Shown here piece by piece: positions 17,144 through 24,703 of a stretch of 41,334 nt of DNA. A program made the translations under genes and the position numbers. The DNA is from Mucilaginibacter cryoferens (GTDB lineage Bacteria; Bacteroidota; Bacteroidia; Sphingobacteriales; Sphingobacteriaceae). Positions within the stretch are counted from its first letter, which is position 1. The number at the start of each line of letters is the position of its first letter. The notes beneath the pieces were generated by a model. The model was not told where the DNA came from, ran no database searches, and was given only the letters and a program-made list of their open reading frames with translations. Where the stretch lies: NCBI RefSeq assembly GCF_014205845.1, contig NZ_JACHCR010000037.1, positions 1 to 41,334 of the forward strand, given 5' to 3'.

Positions 17144-19426
17144 TTATAATTTTCCTGTTCGCGATGGTTGATTAAGCGCAGATACGTAATTAAAGTTTTG
17201 AATTTGGTCGCCAAGCTGAATTTTGAACTCTCCTGCTTCGGTTACTGTTTTGCTTACATCGTTCACAAATGCCAGGTCTTTAGGAGTTATTTTAAAACTT
17301 ACCGTTTTTGTTTCTCCCGGTTTTAGCGAGATCTTATCATAGGCCCTTAAGCGCTTAGTATCGGGTGAAATACTGGCGTATGACTGACTGGTGTACAGCA
17401 ATACAGACTCTTTACCGTCAACTTGCCCGGTGTTTTTTACATCAACTGTTACCGTTAATGTTTCATTATCCTTTAACTCTGGTTTGCTCAAATGCAGGTT
17501 GCTGTAGCTAAATGTAGTATAACTTAACCCGGTACCAAACTCATATAATGGGTTGTAACCATGTTTATCATCCGGATTACCATTCTCCAGGTTTTTACGG
17601 TAGTAATTGTTTAGCGAATTGGTATAACGAGGATAAGTAACAGGCAATTTACCGGATGGGTTTACATCACCAAAAATCACACTGGCAATTGCATCACCAC
17701 CTTCGTTACCCGGCAAATAAGCCATCAGCGTAGCTGCCGAAAGGCTCTCCGCATCGGTAACTATTCGCGGGCGGCCTTCTGCCAATACCAGTATAACCGG
17801 TTTGCCAGTTTTTGCTAATGCCTGTGCCAGTTGAATTTGAGCTACGGGTAGGTTAAGGTCGTCAATATTACCTACGTTTTCAGTATAAGAAAGTTCGCCT
17901 AGGCAAAGCACAATAACATCTGCTTTTTTGGCGGCTTTAACAGCCTCATCAATATTTTGGAGGCTGTCAAAAGCAGCACCGGCCTGGTAACTTACGTTAT
18001 CCTTGCCAATTTTTTGCTGAATGGCTTCCAGAATAGTGTTTTTGCCAGCAGCAAATTTATCAGATTCATCGCCTTGCCAGGTATAGCTCCATCCCCCATC
18101 TAAAGAACGCATGGTATTGGCTGTAGGGCCGGTTACCAATACCTTCATATATTTTTTAAGCGGCAAGATGTGGTTATTGTTTTTAAGCAGTGTGATAGCT
18201 TCATTTGCCGCTTGTACACTTACCAGCCGATATTCCTCAGATCCAAATTTTGGATAATCATTAGGGTTACCTACCGGGCGCTCAAACAAGCCCAATTCGT
18301 ATTTTACTTTTAAAATGCGGTGTACGGCTTCGTTAATGCGGCTCATAGGCACTTTACCTTCGTTAACCAGTTCTACCAGGTAAGTAAAAAAAGTATAATC
18401 GTAAGGCACCATACTCATATCCACACCCGCGTTAACAGCAATCATCACCGCATCCTTTTGGGTAGCGGCAATATGATGACGATCGTGCAGATACTGAATA
18501 TCTCGCCAGTCGGTAACGGCAATGCCTTCAAAATGCAATTCACCGCGTAATACATCGGTAAGCAGGTATTTACTGGCATGCACAGGCACACCGTTAATCT
18601 CGCCCGAGTTGATCATCAGCGTTTTGGCACCGGCTTTTACAGCTTCGGCAAATGACGGTAAAAAATACTCGCGCATATAACGGTCAGGAATCCAGGCCGG
18701 CGTACGATCTTTACCACTTAACGGAAAGCTATAACCCAAATAATGTTTCATACAAGCGGCAACGTGGTATTTATCGCCAACGTCATTACCCTGATAACCT
18801 TTAATGATCGCGGCCCCCATAGTTTTTACCAGGTATGGATCTTCGCCAAAGGTTTCATAAATACGCGGCCAAAGTGGCGATTTACCCAAATCTAACACCG
18901 GCGAATAATTCCACGGAATATAGCTGGCCCGGGTTTCATAAGCGGTGATCTCCCCTGCTTTATGAGCAATATCACGGTTAAAGGTAGCTGCCATAGCTAT
19001 CTCCTGCGGAAAAAGCGTACTGCCAACCGTATAGGTTACGCCGTGTATAGCATCGATACCATATATAACCGGAATTTTTAACCTATCCTGATCTGCTGCT
19101 TTTTGAATGGTGGAGATCACATCATACCAATGCTCGCGGCTATAGGCATGCCCGCTTACGTTAAGGATTGAGCCCACATGATATTTCATGATGGCTTCCT
19201 TTAATTTATCGGCATCCAGCTGATGATCTGGCACATTGGTTTTTGATACCACATCAGAGGTAACTTCGGTCATCTGCCCTACTTTTTCCTCCAGTGTCAT
19301 TTTGGCTATAAGGGCATCTACTTTTTTATCAATAGGGCTTACCGCAGGCTTTTTTTGGGCCTGTACAGCCGGGGATATTACATTGAGCAAAAGCAAACTT
19401 GCCGCGGTTATGTAAATTTTTCGCAT
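17144..19426 (-). CDS. GH3 beta-glucosidase (BglX-like), periplasmic
   Basis: Removes glucose from the non-reducing end of cello-oligosaccharides or other beta-glucosides. Residues 1-23 are a signal peptide ending VQAQ. The GH3 N-terminal barrel (~35-370) has KHYLGYSFPLSGKD and the nucleophile D306 in IAVTDWRDI. The second domain (~400-620) and a fibronectin-III-like C-terminal domain (~660-740) match BglX, as does the 760-aa length. It follows the GH9 gene by 27 bp on the same strand, so both are probably one operon: the GH9 enzyme cuts chains and this enzyme finishes the products. Substrate preference cannot be read from the sequence. Confidence 0.94.
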   Translation of the reverse strand: MRKIYITAASLLLLNVISPAVQAQKKPAVSPIDKKVDALIAKMTLEEKVGQMTEVTSDVVSKTNVPDHQLDADKLKEAIMKYHVGSILNVSGHAYSREHWYDVISTIQKAADQDRLKIPVIYGIDAIHGVTYTVGSTLFPQEIAMAATFNRDIAHKAGEITAYETRASYIPWNYSPVLDLGKSPLWPRIYETFGEDPYLVKTMGAAIIKGYQGNDVGDKYHVAACMKHYLGYSFPLSGKDRTPAWIPDRYMREYFLPSFAEAVKAGAKTLMINSGEINGVPVHASKYLLTDVLRGELHFEGIAVTDWRDIQYLHDRHHIAATQKDAVMIAVNAGVDMSMVPYDYTFFTYLVELVNEGKVPMSRINEAVHRILKVKYELGLFERPVGNPNDYPKFGSEEYRLVSVQAANEAITLLKNNNHILPLKKYMKVLVTGPTANTMRSLDGGWSYTWQGDESDKFAAGKNTILEAIQQKIGKDNVSYQAGAAFDSLQNIDEAVKAAKKADVIVLCLGELSYTENVGNIDDLNLPVAQIQLAQALAKTGKPVILVLAEGRPRIVTDAESLSAATLMAYLPGNEGGDAIASVIFGDVNPSGKLPVTYPRYTNSLNNYYRKNLENGNPDDKHGYNPLYEFGTGLSYTTFSYSNLHLSKPELKDNETLTVTVDVKNTGQVDGKESVLLYTSQSYASISPDTKRLRAYDKISLKPGETKTVSFKITPKDLAFVNDVSKTVTEAGEFKIQLGDQIQNFNYVSALNQPSRTGKL

Positions 19427-19453
19427 CGTTTTATTGGTTTGGGGTGAGCTGTT

Positions 19454-21259
19454 TTATTTAGTTGATTTTTCAGTGGCGCTTAACTCCTTTTGCAAAGCTT
19501 CGATAGCATTGGCCAGGTAAGCGATAGGCGCATTCCAGTTAATGGTGATCTCGTTGGCGGCATAAGCCCTTGTATCGTCAATATAAGCTTCATCGGGAAC
19601 TCTGGATGGCACTTTAATACCATCTTGCATGCCAGGATTTGGCCCGCCCACCAATAAACCCGGTATAGGGTCAACCACACCATCACTGGCCGATGGGCGA
19701 TGATGCGGATGCATAGGCGTTTTACTGCCAAACCCTGTTACGTACGAATATCCGGTAGCATTACGCCCCAAAAGATAATCCAGATCGGCAAGGGCATTAT
19801 CGAGGTATTTTTTATCGTGCGAGAGCCTGTAAGCCTGCAGCAATAAAACACCTTCATTGGCAGCATCGGAGTTGCTGCCCCAACCAAAATGCCTTGCGGA
19901 TAAGGTCATAGATGTTTGATAGGCGTTATCTTCCACCCCTTTTATCAGCCCATCAGCTGTGTTCAACAAGCGTTTTTTAATCTCAGGTAGTTCTTTAATG
20001 GCTTTTAAATCAGCGGCGTGGGTATCGTTGATCAATGCATAATAGCCCAATAGTTTTACCTGGCTCCATGTGGGTACAGGCATTTTATCGTCCGGTAACA
20101 AATTGATGTTGTTGATATATGCCGCATCCTGAGTAGCCGTAAACATTGCAGATGCTGCCCAAATAAATTCATCTGTAAAATTATTATCACCATAGCCTCC
20201 TGTAGTTATTGCGGGAGTAAATTTTATATTATTCTCTTCCTGCCTGTACGCCACATTGGGATTTTTAACAGCCCAGCTCCAGGCATTTTTCGCCGCAGCA
20301 ATACATGAATCGGCTAAGCCGGGTGTTTGTTTTGGAAATTGTTTAAATATGGTTGCGGCCTGGGCCATAACAGCGGCAAAATCCAAAGTGGCAGCCGTCC
20401 CTTTTTGAACAACATAACGCGGAGTTGCATCTTTATCGGGCATTTCGAACTTATCAAAAGCGGCATTGGTTAGTTTATGATAAACACCACCATCGTTGGG
20501 GTCTTGCATGGTGAGCATCCATCTTAAATTCCATAATACTTCGTTGAGTATATCAGGCAGACCATTACCGCTTTCGGGAATGTTAAGCTTTACAGTATTC
20601 ATATAAGCTGGAAAATCCTGATATAACGAAAGTAATGTACAAGTGCTGATACCGCTATTTACCACATACTTGTTATAATCGCCGGCATCGTACCAGCCAC
20701 CGGGCGACGAAATGATTGTGCCGGCAGGTCTTTTATCACTTGCCGCCGACGGGTGAATCAAAACCTTATCATCCGGATGGCCCTCTGCCCTGTTCCATTT
20801 ACCCGCGTACCTTGCACGCAATGGCGTAGATGCCCGCATAAAGTAGTAGGCCTTAACAACACCGGCCGCTACTTTTTGATGTACGTTATTTTGTATTGTA
20901 AACGGATAAGAGTTACCAAGGCCAGCAACATTAAGCAGATACTGGCCCGGCTTATTAAAGGTGGTAAAATCTGCTATATAGGTAGTTTTACCGGCAAAAG
21001 ATGAATTTACAGACGGAATTAATTTACCGGTATACACCACACTCCTATTAGAAGTTTGAATGGTAAATGAGCGGCTATCGCCACTCAAAACAACCGCTTT
21101 TTTAGTGGCACCAGGATAAAAGCCGATCTGGTTTAACCTGATGGGATTTGATAAAGCATCATTTGTTTGAGCCGATGCAGAATAAACTACTGTCAGCAAC
21201 AAACATATTCCCGTTAATTTACCTATAACAGTTTTACGGATTGTTAACTTTTTACGCAT
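19454..21259 (-). CDS. GH9 endoglucanase with N-terminal Ig-like (CelD_N) domain
   Basis: Hydrolyses beta-1,4-glucan chains by the inverting mechanism. The signal peptide covers ~1-30 (VYSASAQ). The CelD_N immunoglobulin-like domain (~35-122) starts IRLNQIGFYPG. The GH9 (alpha/alpha)6 barrel runs ~130-595. The catalytic base aspartates D191 and D194 lie in GGWYDAGDYNKYV, the HPHHRPSASDG substrate loop is present, and the catalytic acid is E570 in YAANEITINWN. There is no carbohydrate-binding module or type IX sorting domain, so it probably acts in the periplasm. It is the first gene of a two-gene unit with the GH3 enzyme. The ~210 bp upstream hold repeated TTATGATAC sites that look like an operator. 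Confidence 0.94.
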   Translation of the reverse strand: MRKKLTIRKTVIGKLTGICLLLTVVYSASAQTNDALSNPIRLNQIGFYPGATKKAVVLSGDSRSFTIQTSNRSVVYTGKLIPSVNSSFAGKTTYIADFTTFNKPGQYLLNVAGLGNSYPFTIQNNVHQKVAAGVVKAYYFMRASTPLRARYAGKWNRAEGHPDDKVLIHPSAASDKRPAGTIISSPGGWYDAGDYNKYVVNSGISTCTLLSLYQDFPAYMNTVKLNIPESGNGLPDILNEVLWNLRWMLTMQDPNDGGVYHKLTNAAFDKFEMPDKDATPRYVVQKGTAATLDFAAVMAQAATIFKQFPKQTPGLADSCIAAAKNAWSWAVKNPNVAYRQEENNIKFTPAITTGGYGDNNFTDEFIWAASAMFTATQDAAYINNINLLPDDKMPVPTWSQVKLLGYYALINDTHAADLKAIKELPEIKKRLLNTADGLIKGVEDNAYQTSMTLSARHFGWGSNSDAANEGVLLLQAYRLSHDKKYLDNALADLDYLLGRNATGYSYVTGFGSKTPMHPHHRPSASDGVVDPIPGLLVGGPNPGMQDGIKVPSRVPDEAYIDDTRAYAANEITINWNAPIAYLANAIEALQKELSATEKSTK

Positions 21260-21363
21260 TGTATAATAAACCTTATAAGCTTTTGCTGTGCAACAATTGG
21301 CTTATAAATATAGGTGTACATTTTACAATAAGTATAATACTATTATAGCCAATTGAGTTTAAA

Positions 21364-21413
21364 TTATGATACAAAAAAAACATTTTATGATACTATAATC
21401 TTATCATAAAATG
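21364..21413. promoter_or_regulatory. Operator-like cluster upstream of the GH9-GH3 unit
   Basis: TTATGATAC occurs at 21364-21372 and 21385-21393, exactly 21 bp apart, on the same face of the helix. The second copy is part of a perfect 12-bp inverted repeat, CATTTTATGATA (21381-21392) and TATCATAAAATG (21402-21413), separated by 9 nt. The cluster lies 105-154 bp upstream of the GH9 start codon and outside the terminator of the neighbouring gene. Regulator binding is an inference. Confidence 0.45.
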
Positions 21414-21414
21414 T

Positions 21415-21444
21415 AAAAAAGGCCCGTCGAAACCGACGGGCCTT
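21415..21444 (-). terminator. Rho-independent terminator of the PorT-like gene
   Basis: AAGGCCCGTCG (21419-21429) and CGACGGGCCTT (21434-21444) form a perfect 11-bp GC-rich stem with a 4-nt loop. The A-run at 21415-21420 becomes a U-run on the minus strand. It begins 27 bp after the stop codon of the outer-membrane protein gene. Confidence 0.85.
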
Positions 21445-21470
21445 ATACCCCAACATTGGCGTAAATGAAT

Positions 21471-22076
21471 TTACAACGAGAATATTTTATAAGCCAGCGA
21501 CAAGCTAAAAATGCTAATACGGGTATGTGAATACTCATTAGGGCCATAGCCTATTTTATTTAAACCACCTTCATACCTAAGATCGACAGAGAAATCTTTA
21601 ATATCAACACCGGCTCCTACCTGGATGCCATAATTGGCATCTTTGTAGTTTAACTTAACTGCATTTGCAGCGGCATCGCTATAGCTTTGATCTTTATTTG
21701 CAGCAAATGAAAAAACGGGCCCGCCATAAAACCTGCCACCTAAGCCAAACGCGCCAATTTTGGTTCCTATCAACAACGGAACATCTACGCTGGTAAATTT
21801 AGCCTTATTAACATTTCCGTTATTGTCCTTTACATCCAAATTTTTGGATGTAACATACAACTCTGGCTGAAAATTAAATCCTAAAGCCCCAAACCGGGCC
21901 CATACACCCGCCAGATAACCTGCTTTGTTGCTATTGTTATAAAGGCCATTTGATGGAAAAGTGGAGTAGTTTAAGCCCCCTTTAGCGCCAAAAGAAAAAT
22001 CCGGCAATATCTGGGCAGATGCAAAGCCTATGGATAACAGGCAGATACTTAAAGTAAGTAAGATTGTTTTTTTCAT
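21471..22076 (-). CDS. Outer-membrane beta-barrel protein, PorT-like family
   Basis: A 201-aa protein with a clear signal peptide (~1-22, ending FASAQ), followed by alternating amphipathic strands typical of small 8-stranded barrels. GAKGGLNYSTF opens the barrel, VDVPLLIGTK and YGIQVGAGVDI lie mid-chain, and IFSLSLAYKIFSL closes it. This is the pattern of the PorT/OMP_b-brl_2 family of Bacteroidota. Members are usually of unknown function; PorT itself belongs to type IX secretion, but this generic homologue need not. It lies between the TolC gene and the cellulase unit on the same strand. Terminator-like hairpins on both sides make it look monocistronic. Confidence 0.85.
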   Translation of the reverse strand: MKKTILLTLSICLLSIGFASAQILPDFSFGAKGGLNYSTFPSNGLYNNSNKAGYLAGVWARFGALGFNFQPELYVTSKNLDVKDNNGNVNKAKFTSVDVPLLIGTKIGAFGLGGRFYGGPVFSFAANKDQSYSDAAANAVKLNYKDANYGIQVGAGVDIKDFSVDLRYEGGLNKIGYGPNEYSHTRISIFSLSLAYKIFSL

Positions 22077-22164
22077 ATTTCAAAGGTTTTTATTAAGGCG
22101 ATAAATTTATTAAAAATATCCAGAAGCTGGGGTGCCAACGGTGTAGACTATGTTAAAATAGAAA

Positions 22165-22212
22165 TATCCGGTTTGTAAAGTTGGCGGTTAACCAACAAAT
22201 ACAAACCGGATA
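22165..22212 (-). terminator. Hairpin terminator at the end of the transporter array
   Basis: TATCCGGTTTGTA (22165-22177) and TACAAACCGGATA (22200-22212) are perfect 13-bp arms. GTTGG/CCAAC (22180-22184, 22192-22196) pairs inside. The minus-strand transcript continues into a U-rich tract (TTTCTATTTT). It lies 66 bp after the TolC stop and would close the whole minus-strand block. Confidence 0.6.
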
Positions 22213-22277
22213 CCATGAAATTAATCTGCCATAAAAATAAAACTCTTTTTATAATTTCTATAGTTTTTGCACCTTTT

Positions 22278-23717
22278 TTAAAGCGTTAATTTACCCTGAT
22301 AATAATCTAATATTTTGTTGTAGATAAAACAATCGTAACGGGCGTTAATCATAGCAAGTTTGGTTCTGTCGAGATTGTTTTTTGTAAGTACAAATTCAAC
22401 AGATGTTAAAACGCCCGAATTAAAACGAATCTCGGCAATGCGAAATGATTCCTGGTAGGCTTTAACCTGCTCCAGCAAAACAGAATACCTTTCATAGGCC
22501 AGTGTCATGTTCAGATAAGCTTGTTCAACACTTTGCTTTAAAACTACTTTGGCATTATTTTCTACATACTTAGCTTCCTGTAGGTTTATTTTTGCCAATG
22601 TTACCTTGTTGCGGTTTTGGAAATAATTTAAAATAGGGATATGTAAACTAAGGCTTATTTGCGTGTTGTAGTTATTTTTAAACTGGTCGTAATATCCAAT
22701 ATTTTGAACGCTACTGTTGGCAACCTTAGTATATACAGGCTGGTTTACTCCCCCGGCACCTTTTAAATATCCTCCTGTATTAACTTCGGACGAATCGATA
22801 AAGGTTGATTTTTGTGCTGCACTTGAATAATTGGTAAAGATACCTGCACCCAAAGTAAGTGTAGGCGATAAGGCTCCCTGTGCAACCTTAACCCCTTTTT
22901 CGGCACTTTTACTTCTTAGCTCGGCCGCTTTAATGAAAGCCAACTGTTGCAGAGCAGTATCGTACACCTGCTCCGAAGAAGCATCTGTTTTACCTGATAC
23001 ATCCTGTACACTCAAAGGCTCCAGTTTAAGGTTTTTGTTATAAGGAACATTTAACATCTGCATCAGGGTAAGTTTAGATATCTCTAATGCACTTTTTGCC
23101 GCTACAAAATTCAACTGGTTATCGCCATAAGTTCCCTTTAAATCGTATAGATCTGATGGCAATTTATTGGCACCTTCTTTTTCTAAAATAGTAAGCCGTT
23201 CAACCTGTTTTTTTGATACATCCAGTTGGTTTACTACCTGGTTTAATAATTCCGCATTATCCAAAACAGATAAGTAAGCCGTAATCACCTGTATGGTTAT
23301 CTGATCTTTAGCCTGTTGAAAATCCATCTTACCTGCCTGGTAAGAAAGCGAGGTTTGTTTAATATTGTTTAAATTTTGAAAGCCGCTAAATAATGTAAGG
23401 CTTCCGTTTAAACTATAATTACCAGAAGTTAAAGACTGATTTACATAGTTGTATGTATAAGTATTCAAACTGCGACCATTATTGATGCTATGATTAATAT
23501 CGCTGCTAATTGTGGGCAACAAATACTCCTTGGCTTGTTTGTAACCAATGTTAAGCCTTTCCATGTCCAGTTCACTTTTCTTTACATCAAGGTTATTTTT
23601 AATGGCGATGTCGACACATTGCCTTATTGAAAGAACAGAATCTGTTTGTGTTTGGGCCTCGGCCTTTATGGCTTGCAAGGCAACCAAACTAAAAAATATA
23701 AATTTAAAATATCGCAT
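22278..23717 (-). CDS. TolC-family outer-membrane efflux protein
   Basis: Forms the trimeric outer-membrane channel and periplasmic tunnel of a tripartite exporter. The signal peptide runs to about AEAQ (residue ~22). LSIRQCVDIAIKNN and the following coiled-coil-rich region are the first OEP repeat, and a second repeat occupies the C-terminal half. The start at 23717 (MRYFKFIFF) is chosen because it gives a clean signal peptide and 479 residues. An in-frame ATG at 23753 would add 12 polar residues and overlap the ATPase gene by 23 bp. The ATPase gene ends 13 bp upstream, so both are co-transcribed. No adaptor-protein gene accompanies them. Confidence 0.93.
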   Translation of the reverse strand: MRYFKFIFFSLVALQAIKAEAQTQTDSVLSIRQCVDIAIKNNLDVKKSELDMERLNIGYKQAKEYLLPTISSDINHSINNGRSLNTYTYNYVNQSLTSGNYSLNGSLTLFSGFQNLNNIKQTSLSYQAGKMDFQQAKDQITIQVITAYLSVLDNAELLNQVVNQLDVSKKQVERLTILEKEGANKLPSDLYDLKGTYGDNQLNFVAAKSALEISKLTLMQMLNVPYNKNLKLEPLSVQDVSGKTDASSEQVYDTALQQLAFIKAAELRSKSAEKGVKVAQGALSPTLTLGAGIFTNYSSAAQKSTFIDSSEVNTGGYLKGAGGVNQPVYTKVANSSVQNIGYYDQFKNNYNTQISLSLHIPILNYFQNRNKVTLAKINLQEAKYVENNAKVVLKQSVEQAYLNMTLAYERYSVLLEQVKAYQESFRIAEIRFNSGVLTSVEFVLTKNNLDRTKLAMINARYDCFIYNKILDYYQGKLTL

Positions 23718-23730
23718 TACTGTATAATGA

Positions 23731-24408
23731 TCAGAGTTTTTTTGATGATGCAATTTTGCCGTCGAGCAGGTTGATGATGCGCGTACCGTATTCGGCGTTT
23801 TTTTCGGAGTGAGTTACCTGTATAATGGTTACCTTATCTTCCCTGTTCAGCTTACGAAAAAGCTCCATTATCTCCTCGCCTTGTTTTGAGTTAAGGTTTC
23901 CTGTAGGCTCATCGGCCAATAGCATTTTGGGTTTAGCAATTAACGCGCGTGCTATACCTACCAATTGCTGTTGCCCTCCCGATAACTGTGCCGGGAAAAG
24001 ATCTTTTTTACCCACGATGTTAAATTTGTCCAGAATATCAGCAACCATCGCCTTACGCTCCGAGCTTTTAAAATCCTGGTAAATTAAAGGGGTTTCGATG
24101 TTTTCATAAACAGTAAGTTCGTCAATAAGGTGATAGGCCTGGAAAACGAAACCGATATACTGCTTGTACAAAGCCGAACGTTGTTTTTCTTTAAGCTGAT
24201 GTACTGCGTGGCCCGCAAAATAATGATAACCATCAGATGGATCGTCAAGCATGCCAATAACGTTAAGTAAAGTTGATTTACCAGAACCTGATGGCCCCAT
24301 GATAGAAATAAACTCGCCCTCGTCAACCTCAAGACTTAGGTCATTAAGCACATAATTTTTTAGTCCGCTTACCTGGTAGTATTTTGAAATATGCTGAAGT
24401 GATAACAT
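23731..24408 (-). CDS. ABC transporter ATPase, MacB/LolD type
   Basis: The energy-supplying subunit for FtsX/MacB-type permeases. All motifs are intact: Walker A GPSGSGKS at 38-45, Q-loop Q90, signature LSGGQQQ at 142-148, Walker B MLLADE with catalytic E167, and switch histidine H200. GNLNSKQGEE after Walker B is typical of the LolD/MacB/FtsE branch. At 225 aa it is a bare nucleotide-binding domain, unlike MacB, where ATPase and permease are fused. It is the only ATPase gene in the window, downstream of all six permeases and directly before tolC. The simplest reading is that it serves several or all of them, which is an inference. Confidence 0.95.
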   Translation of the reverse strand: MLSLQHISKYYQVSGLKNYVLNDLSLEVDEGEFISIMGPSGSGKSTLLNVIGMLDDPSDGYHYFAGHAVHQLKEKQRSALYKQYIGFVFQAYHLIDELTVYENIETPLIYQDFKSSERKAMVADILDKFNIVGKKDLFPAQLSGGQQQLVGIARALIAKPKMLLADEPTGNLNSKQGEEIMELFRKLNREDKVTIIQVTHSEKNAEYGTRIINLLDGKIASSKKL

Positions 24409-24417
24409 TTTTTATTT

Positions 24418-24444
24418 GTGAATTAGTGAGTTGGTGAATTAGTG
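24418..24444. repeat. Phrase repeat upstream of the ATPase gene
   Basis: GTGAATTAGTG occurs at 24418-24428 and 24434-24444, 16 bp apart, directly in front of the ATPase start codon (24408). It is one of several low-complexity direct repeats found in spacers of this block. Confidence 0.5.
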
Positions 24445-24584
24445 TTTTGCATTTTACTTATTAGCAATAATAGTCATCATTTTGATATTACAACATCAAT
24501 AATATACCAAACTATCAACAATTTGAATATCAATCATTTACATCAATATGAAAATATAAAAACTGTACGCTTACGTAACATGGG

Positions 24585-24604
24585 GCGTTCGTTTATGATA
24601 CAAT
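24585..24604. promoter_or_regulatory. 20-nt box shared with the P5 upstream region
   Basis: The plus strand reads GCGTTCGTTTATGATACAAT. A related box at 37181-37200 is identical at 16 of 20 positions, including the last ten. Both lie upstream of minus-strand transporter genes (ATPase and P5). Regulatory function is inferred. Confidence 0.35.
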
Positions 24605-24613
24605 GATGGAGGC

Positions 24614-24693
24614 GAAAGGGTAAAGGTTAAAGGTTAAAGGAACTAAAAGCAAAGGCGAAAAGAAAACCTTTCGCCTTTAACCTTTACCCTTTC
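24614..24693. repeat. 20-bp perfect inverted repeat after permease P1
   Basis: The arms 24614-24633 and 24674-24693 are exact inverted copies built from repeated AAAGGTT units, separated by 40 nt that contain further AAAGG and AAAGGCGAAA words. The right arm ends 10 bp from the P1 stop codon. It may stabilise or end the permease message before the ATPase gene; there is no T-run. Confidence 0.65.
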
Positions 24694-24703
24694 TTCCTTA
24701 AGC

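Noticed and set aside
22278..24408. A complete MacAB-TolC drug exporter
   Set aside because: No MacA-type adaptor is present and ATPase and permease are separate chains, so naming the genes macA/macB would overstate the evidence.
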